Source: Symsagittifera roscoffensis
Taxonomy: Eukaryota; Xenacoelomorpha; Acoela; Convolutidae
Assembly (NCBI RefSeq): GCF_963678635.1
Contig: NC_087062.1
Span: 77,375,200-77,439,199, forward strand
Length of the DNA: 64,000 nt
Direction of reading: 5' to 3'
The position numbers were made by a program, and so were the translations under genes. Below are positions 57,798-64,000 of this stretch, in pieces; within the stretch, counting starts at the first letter, position 1, and every line of letters starts with the position of its first letter. The notes beneath the pieces were generated by a model, which was given only the letters and a program-made list of their open reading frames with translations, was not told the origin of the DNA and ran no database searches.

Positions 57798-58800
57798 AAA
57801 CCAAGATGCTATAAAGATGAATCTGATGGCTGTATTGTTACCTGGATAGAGGTAATGAAACTGCATTTTGAAGAGGAGGACTTGACAGAAAAAAAAAGAA
57901 TGCAGTGCGCTTACCAGTAACCTGGAAGCGACAGCCCTAAGCTGCGTGACGGCCAAAAAGCAATACCAGCGGGACACTGCTGAGAAAACCTTTGAAATCT
58001 TGTTAAATCGTTTTGGCTCAGGGGTGCAAGGACACCAAGCGATGATGCGCTTCCAGAAACGGAGGCAACGGGAAGACGAGACAAAATTCAATTTTCTAGA
58101 AGATTTGAAGACGCTTAGAAGGCGTAGCCAACCAGATGAGTCGAACAGAAAGATGAACCTGGCAGTAGCCTCAAAACTCATCGATGGTGTGAAGAATGAT
58201 GAGCTTCGAACGATGCTAGCGACACATTTTACACCACTTTCAACCAATGCGCCAACACCAGAGGAGTTAAGGCTCAAGTCAAATGAATATCTTTTACTGA
58301 AGCCTCCATCGAGATCTGAATATTACAAAAAAAAATATGGCAATTTTAACAATGGACCAGCAAACCAAGGTAACAACTGGTACAAACCAAGGGACGAAAT
58401 GGACAACAGGCGCTCTTGTGCAAATTGCAGTTCGACGGACCATCATGTGTCAGCATGCCGAACCTACAAACAGGGCATGAAAGCAATAGGCTTCAGCCTC
58501 ACGGATGAAGATGCGTCAGAGGTCGAAAATGAAGATTTCATGAGAGGAGTAATTGCGAAAATTGGCCCAAGGTGTTTCTTTCGTAACTTGGAAGGTCATT
58601 TTAAATCGGATTGTCCACAATTTTGGGATGCTGTGGCAGGCATCAAGAATCCTAGGCATGAGGAAGCTTTATCGAATGTGAAAGCCAGCAAGGCTCGCCT
58701 GTTGAGTGAACCGGAGGCACGCAGAAGGACAAACCGCAAGAGCTGGCAACAAAGAAGGTGCAGGCAGCAACGGAAGAGATGCGTGAACCAGAACCGGTGA
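57798..58800 (+). pseudogene. Element 3 Gag capsid and nucleocapsid
   Basis: The 57946-58800 frame (284 codons) holds a helical capsid region (DTAEKTFEILLNRFG, then ETKFNFLEDLKTLRRRSQP). An intact zinc knuckle CANCSSTDHHVSAC follows near 58420-58460. A second knuckle, CFFRNLEGHFKSDC (58573-58614), has Arg where the second Cys belongs. Upstream, 57800-57945 continues the same domain in another frame with a stop. Gag would form the particle shell and bind RNA. This copy cannot do so intact. Confidence 0.75.
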
Positions 58801-60172
58801 CTGCGGCAGATGACTTCAAGATCGACTATCGGGCAGCCGCGAGGGATGCTCTAAACAGAGTCCAGCAGGAGTTGATGACGAAGGAGATCGAACAAAAGGT
58901 GAAGCTCGAACTAGAAAATGAGAAAATTCGGGAAACGCTAAACGACTTCGGGGCATGAAGCAATTTGCGCATGAAATTAAACGTGATCTCTGGGCAGAGT
59001 TTTGGCATGGTGCCACAGGGAAGCAGAATACAGTCAATATTTTCAGTTGCGGGATATCAGGTGGTAAGGGACCTAAGTGAACCCTCAGAGTTCACTATGG
59101 TGCATTTAGATACATATGCAAATTATCTGAGACAGGTAGAGCCACGCACTGAGTCGAGGGCTGTGCGAGCGTTGTTGACAGCGGGTGGCCCTCGAACAAA
59201 GAAACTTCACGGGCGCTGCGTGGAAGTCTATGGATGTATCATGTGATGTTGAACTTTGACGGTATAATCATCTACACTAGGACCTACGTCACAACAGATA
59301 GTGACCAAATGGAGCAAATCTATTTGGGTCAGGAAGAACTTAAGCTCCATAGAATCGGCCATGATGCCATGATGGAGCAAGATGCAGTACACATAGGGTA
59401 GGAGGCAGATGGGACTGCGCATCTGCTAGACACCAATGGGAAGAAAATTGGAGTAACAGGACTACTGGATGCAGCAGCAGTGGTAAGCGTGATGCCAATA
59501 AAGACTTGGGAAACCACGGGCATCACGAGGGAAGATCTAATCTAATTCCAACAAACCTCAGATTGAAGGCCGTCAACCGCGGAGCTTCACATGCGAGGAC
59601 GCGATCTTTGGATGAGCTTCCTGGTGGTTGAGAGTTTAGACGACTCAGACCAATTCATCTTGGGCGTGATTTCGTCCGGTTTTTCGATGTGATGATTGAC
59701 TTGGACAACAGCCTTATAAGCCTTAGAAATCCGGACCGGAAGTATGTTAAGAAACCAATTAAAAGAACAATAACAGAAGAAAACAAGGTACCATTTTTTT
59801 AATAGAAAGGTAAAACTACAGCCGGAACAAGCTGTAATAGCAATTTTTAGAATGAGAAATTTAAGTTCGTTAAGTGATGGTAAGCAATTTTGTCTGATAC
59901 CCAACCCAAATAGTCAAAACTTGGTGATTTTAGGCCGGAGTTTTTCAGTAACACGAAACGGGCTGTGTGCCAGTGTGTTGTTGAACACACTGGACAGCAC
60001 GGTTACGATCTAGCCTGGAAACAAACTTTGTTACGCTTTGTCGATGAAAACCGACTATGAGGAGACAGAAAACTTGAAGAGATATAATGTGAAAGACTGC
60101 CCAAATCATGCTGATAAAGATAAAATTTTAAAGAGAATTGATGAATTTAAATCTATTAAAAAACTGTTTTAA
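58801..60172 (+). pseudogene. Element 3 Gag-Pol linker and protease remnant
   Basis: 58758-58958 is a helical Glu/Lys-rich linker (LMTKEIEQKVKLELENEKI). The protease active-site region at 59455-59500 reads GLLDAAAVVSVMP. Retropepsins have D[ST]G at this point, so Asp is kept but the next two residues are Ala-Ala. A relic of the C-terminal protease strand (LGRDFV, then FFDVMIDL) occurs near 59665-59700. Stops occur between these pieces. From 59790 to 60170 only scattered fragments of a linker are readable. Confidence 0.6.
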
Positions 60173-61136
60173 ATGAAATCCGAAACGGATGACGGCATGT
60201 CGAGCTGCTCGAATATTCCGGAACGCCCCTCGTCATACGAACTAGAATCCGACAAACCGGTTTTGCCGGAGACAGAAGACTTGAGAGGGAAAATAGGTGA
60301 GGGAGATTTTGAATCATTAAGGGCGTTTTTAAATCAGAACGCGGACGTATTTTCAAAACATAAGGCAGATATTGGTTGTTGCAACTTCGTCGAACACGAA
60401 ATAGAATTAGCGGAGGGCGCCATTCCTCATAGGGTAGGCGCAAGGCGAACGACGCCTCATAAATTGGCAGCGTGCCGAGCGGAAATAGAAATGTTGCTCG
60501 AATACGACATGATAAAACCCTCGACATCGCCTTGGGCTTGCGAAGTAGTCATGACCAAGAAGAAGGACCGAGAAAAGACCGGATTCGCATCTGTATTGGG
60601 GTTGTACCAGTGGAAGAGGATGCCCTTTGGCTTGTGCAACGCCACGGCCACTTTTCAAGGACTGATGGCTCAAGCTTTGACCAGAGTGACGAAGAAGTAC
60701 GGGAACCTTGTGATTTGTTACGTGGATGACGTGGTCATAGCAACACCTACTTTGGAATACCACATTGATTGGCTCGATGAGGTCTTTGGTTGCATGAAAA
60801 GGGCAGGCTTGAAATGCAATCCATCGAAATTTTAAATCCTTGGGGATTCAATCAAGTATCTGGGAAGAATGTTGGACAGGCATGGCGTAATGCCGGACCT
60901 GGAAGCAGTACAGGCTCTGCAGTACACCCAGAACAGACACATAACTCATGAGCTTCCTAGGGTTTGCCAATTATTACCGTGAGTTCATAAAAGGATACGC
61001 AGACAAGGTGTATCCCATGCAGAAACTGATGCGCAACAAAGGAAAGAAATTCGAATGGAACGAAGAAGCTCAAGTTGCTTTCGAGAACATAAAGCGGGAA
61101 CTGTGCGAAGCGCCAGTGCTAGGCATGCCTACATAG
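60173..61136 (+). pseudogene. Element 3 reverse transcriptase with missing central block
   Basis: The 60173-60835 frame (220 codons) opens with the conserved N-terminal region (LNQNADVFSKHKADIGC; HRVGARRTTPHKL) and the fingers (YDMIKPSTSPWACEVVMTKK). At KKKDREKTGFA it jumps straight from the fingers to the block before MPFGLCNATATFQ, losing about 50-55 residues that contain motif A and the first catalytic Asp. The frame is not broken by the deletion. YVDD (60718-60731) is intact, as is MKRAGLKCNPSKF before a stop. The 60948-61136 frame supplies the connection (FLGFANYYREFIKGYADKV; FEWNEEAQVAFENIK). Confidence 0.85.
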
Positions 61137-62273
61137 AAGGGCATGTTTGTTCTTGACACATATGCGTCAGTAGTAGCCATCTCAGGAAAACTGCATCAGG
61201 AGCAGGAATGGAATGGGAGAACAGTTCTCCGTCCCTTTGCATATGGCAGTAAAGTGTTGAGTGATGCTGAAATGAAATATGGTGCACCAGAGCCAGAAAT
61301 GCTTGCAGTGGTCTCATCCGTGGAGAAATACCGCGCATACTTGGGGAGCGCTCCCTTTAAGCTACGCGTGGACATTAGAGCGTTATCCTGGTTGAAGATG
61401 TACTCGATGGACCAGAGTTTTATTGGTCGGTGCATAGTCAGGTTAGGCGGCTACCACATGATAATCGAGCACAGGATGCGTGACAAACACCAGAATGCTG
61501 ACAGCCTCAGTAAGAAGACTGAGTTTTATGAAAGAATAGAACTGAAACAAGCCAATCAGGCGCAAATCAAGGAAGGGTTCACGTTTCTGAACAAAGAAAC
61601 TTATGAGGCGCTTCCCTTGACGAGATGGTTGGACAAATCTGAACATCCGATTCCGGGAAACCTCGAGGTACCGTTGGAAAAGGCAGCAGAAATAAAGATC
61701 TTATCAAAGAAGGACCCAGTGCCTTTGGATCTGTTGCTACGTTCGAACCTGGCCCAACAGGAACTCTCTCGTATGAACATAAACAGCCTCTCATTGCTGG
61801 AAAAAACGGTGCAGTTCACTCCACAGGTGATGCCGATGCTGGGTGAATTGGTGGAGAGAAAAGTGACCAGAGATGACTCCGAGTGGGCAGCAGCCACGGC
61901 ATCGTTAACAAACAGTGAGAAAATAAAGATTAAACCATCAAGACGTCAACACAAGGAAAATGAAAGGGATTGTATGTCAATTTTTCAGCAACTATTGTCC
62001 TCGATACCCCAAAACGTCTCGACAAGTACATCATACAAACGAAAAGAACAGGTAAAAGGGACACAAAGAAAAACCGTCACTTTTGAGGATCAGGATCACA
62101 AAGGCGAAGAGGTTGAACAAAACCTGGGGCAAGAAAGTGTGTCCGGGGAGAGGGAAGTTGAGGGGAACAGGCGGGTTCATCAACAAGACCCAGTACAAGA
62201 AGGTCTGTCCGGGGAGTCACGTGTAGAGGAAAATGTTCATGGTGAGGAACAAGACCTGAGCTCACAAAACTGA
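61137..62273 (+). pseudogene. Element 3 RNase H and linker
   Basis: The 61143-62273 frame (376 codons) starts in RNase H. The first catalytic position, normally DAS, reads LDTYAS, so Asp is replaced by Tyr. Later motifs remain: APEPEMLAVVSSVEKYR (Glu), DIRALSWLKMY (Asp) and EHRMRDKHQNADSLSKK (last Asp). A linker follows, ending in a low-complexity Glu/Gln/Val-rich region with two imperfect repeats of about 25 residues (SGEREVEGNRRVHQQDPVQE and SGESRVEENVHGEEQ). The long frame shows that little time has passed since loss of function, or that this part is still intact. Confidence 0.8.
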
Positions 62274-63705
62274 TCATAAAACTGATTTCAAAGAAGAAAC
62301 ATGCTCAGTGACAGATTCTTCCGTAGATGGCGACTCGAGGAATTCAGGAATTGACGTTTACTCAGACAGGAAAACGAGCAAAGGATCGGAATTGTCAGAG
62401 CTAGCGATCCACACGTTACTAGTGGAGACTCGAGCAAGAGACCTCCACAGGGAGTTACATCAAGACCCTGACAGTGATCGCTACCTGGTACCCAGCGAAA
62501 GAGTCTTTGACAGCGCAGCGGATGATCTAGAAAAAAAAGCGGTATCGAAACGATCGATGAGTTTGTTACCGCAGAAAGAAGTAGTGAAGACTGATCTTCA
62601 ACCCCTCAGGCAAGAGACAGAACCATTGGCGAAAATTTGGTTCGTGAAGATGGAAGATGACACGCATCAGCCCGATGAAACGAATAGTCAATTCAGGGTC
62701 ATGAAGACGTACTTGAAGGCGAGATACAGACTCTCAGACCTACTAAGAGCACAAAGAAATGACCGCATGGCGAGTAACGTGAAAAGGTGGATCGAAAATA
62801 GAACACCAGACAAAGGTGACCCGGAGGAAGACAGTTACCGTATTCTGAGACAGTACTTTGTGTAAAAAGAGGAACGGTTTTATCTGAACAAGGACGGGAT
62901 CGTGGCTTGTAAGAGAAGAGAAGAAGACAAAATCCTGTACAAATACAACGCGATAGTGTTGCCGCAACTCTATCAGACAGAACTTTTATTCAGGTCGCAT
63001 GATCAGATGGGCCATCAGGGAATTGACAAAGTATACCAGAGGATACTGAAGCACTTTGAGTAGCTGAAATGAAGAAAGCATGCGACATCATCTAATCAGT
63101 AGGTGGATAGCGAAACACGGTTGTCCGATGACGTTTCAATTGGATAACGGGACAGCTTTCGTGGGAGAACTTAAGAAATAACTCATGAGACGCTCACAGG
63201 TGGCTCAAGCTCACTCCACAACATACCATCCCCAGAAAAATGGCTTAGTGGAGAGGCAAAATTGGACGCTGGTGTTGACGCTGAGGGTATATTGTTCCAG
63301 CTACATGACTGATTGGGACAGATACCTTCAGCAGGTGATGGGAGCTTACAACAGCACGCAAAACTCCACCACCGGAGTTAGTCCAAACATGATGTTAACT
63401 GGACACGAGAAGTCTATGCCCTTGACCTTCTTTTACCCAGTGTATGAGGGGAACAAAACATCATCACAGGTCTGCTTAAGGGATATGATTAGACGTCAAC
63501 AAGAACTAAGCGACTTGTGTAGACGGACTACTCAGAAGGCACAGGCAAGGCAGAGAAAAAGGTTCGATGAAAAATAGCTGGTGCAAAAATTTACTCGGTA
63601 GGAGACTACGTATGGGTATTTCAAAACTTTACACCACCGAAAGGAACGAAAAAGCTCCTAAAAAAGTGGAGGGGACCCTTCATGATTACAAAAGTGCACC
63701 AGTAG
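62274..63705 (+). pseudogene. Element 3 integrase with deletion in the core
   Basis: The 62308-62865 frame is a linker ending RILRQYFV before a stop. Beyond it 62866-63060 reads the HHCC domain start (LLFRSHDQMGHQGIDKVY). After LKHFE the sequence jumps, within about 50 bases, to IAKHGCPMTFQLDNGTAF, so the CxxC pair and the first catalytic Asp are missing, roughly 70-80 residues. The second Asp (QLDNG) and the Glu region (HPQKNGLVERQNW in the 63185-63577 frame) are present, followed by VMGAYNSTQNSTTGVSPN. A C-terminal GPF-type module (KLLKKWRGPFMITKVHQ) lies at about 63650-63705. Confidence 0.8.
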
Positions 63706-64000
63706 GGACGTTTTCATAGACTTAGTACCGAGCGAGCCGCTCACTACGAAAATAATAAGCCACCAACCCATCTACGGAAGACTGGTGTATACCTGCAGAC
63801 ATGGAAGAGGGGGATTATATGATGATGGACCCTGCCTGTGAGGTCAATGTGAAGGGCACCAGGGAGAAGAACGATGGGATTGAGGTCGTAGTGGAGGGAT
63901 CAAGTCCACCACTGGACCTGGATCCCAATGAGGTGATTGAAGCAGATGAAGAAACCTTACCCTACGCAGAAGAGGACTGGTAAGACCCCGAACAGATGGA
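63706..64000 (+). other. Post-integrase region at the window edge
   Basis: A short acidic frame (63801-63983, 60 codons) ends DEETLPYAEEDW-stop. It probably is the C-terminal tail of Pol in a shifted frame. The 3' LTR lies beyond 64000. Confidence 0.4.

Larger units (their letters stand above)
49778..64000 (+). mobile_element. Ty3/gypsy-type LTR element, partial at the window edge (element 3)
   Basis: Plus strand. A long LTR/leader segment occurs twice (49778-53005 and 53618-56507), followed by gag, protease, RT, RNase H and integrase in Ty3/gypsy order up to 63705. The 3' LTR is not in the window. Internal sequence is visibly less AT-rich than the flanks. It is defective: stops and frameshifts occur throughout, blocks are missing from RT and integrase, and RNase H has a catalytic substitution. 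The two leader copies differ by few bases, so the duplication is recent relative to the coding decay. Confidence 0.85.

Overview
The window is AT-rich invertebrate nuclear DNA. It has spliced exons with long T-rich acceptors, a metazoan rhodopsin-family GPCR, non-LTR and LTR retroelements, TA-flanked MITEs and many copies of a short interspersed repeat. The acceptor style (long T run then CAG) would suit a nematode, but nothing visible fixes the phylum. No rRNA, tRNA, CRISPR or prokaryotic feature was seen.

The one well-supported host gene is the 3' half of a GPCR on the plus strand. One exon (6842-7080) encodes the third intracellular loop and TM6. The last exon (38473-38691) encodes extracellular loop 3, TM7 and the tail, with AATAAA 16 bases after the stop. 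Phases match, so the two appear to be joined across an intron of about 31.4 kb (7081-38472). Upstream exons (TM1-TM5) were not found and probably lie left of the window. A short candidate exon at 8479-8535, in the same phase and ending in a stop, would give a receptor lacking TM7.

The intron holds nested mobile DNA. In order: an (ATAATC)n-like tract split by a 637 bp MITE; a broken minus-strand Ty3/gypsy element (about 9.3-15.5 kb) with a tRNA-Ser-type primer site; a tandemly duplicated unit of about 1.7 kb (15330-18377, continuing at 37209-37675); and, inserted in the second unit, an 18.8 kb minus-strand LTR element (18378-37204). The last has TG...CA LTRs, an ATAC target duplication, gag, protease, RT, RNase H, integrase, an envelope-like region and further reading frames 5' of gag and 3' of env. 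Its LTRs differ by about 11 substitutions and two indels by eye, yet its genes carry stops and frameshifts. Relative age can be read from the nesting: first element, then tandem duplication, then the 18.8 kb element.

The flanks (1-6.8 kb and 37.7-49.7 kb) are mostly non-coding. They carry at least six copies or fragments of a 0.45-0.56 kb repeat with inverted TGTTCCGACT/AGTCGGAACA ends and a hairpin near each end (possibly a non-autonomous Helentron relative), a second MITE, a LINE RT relic (about 4.1-4.5 kb) and a weak two-exon candidate at 48.7-49.0 kb.

From 49.8 kb to the right edge lies a third LTR element, on the plus strand and less AT-rich. A long LTR/leader segment (49778-53005) is followed by the start of gag, then by a second nearly identical LTR/leader (53618-56507) and a repeat of 125 bp of gag. 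Gag, protease, RT, RNase H and integrase remnants follow to 63.7 kb. RT and integrase each lack a central block including a catalytic Asp, and RNase H has Tyr in place of its first catalytic Asp. The element runs off the window.
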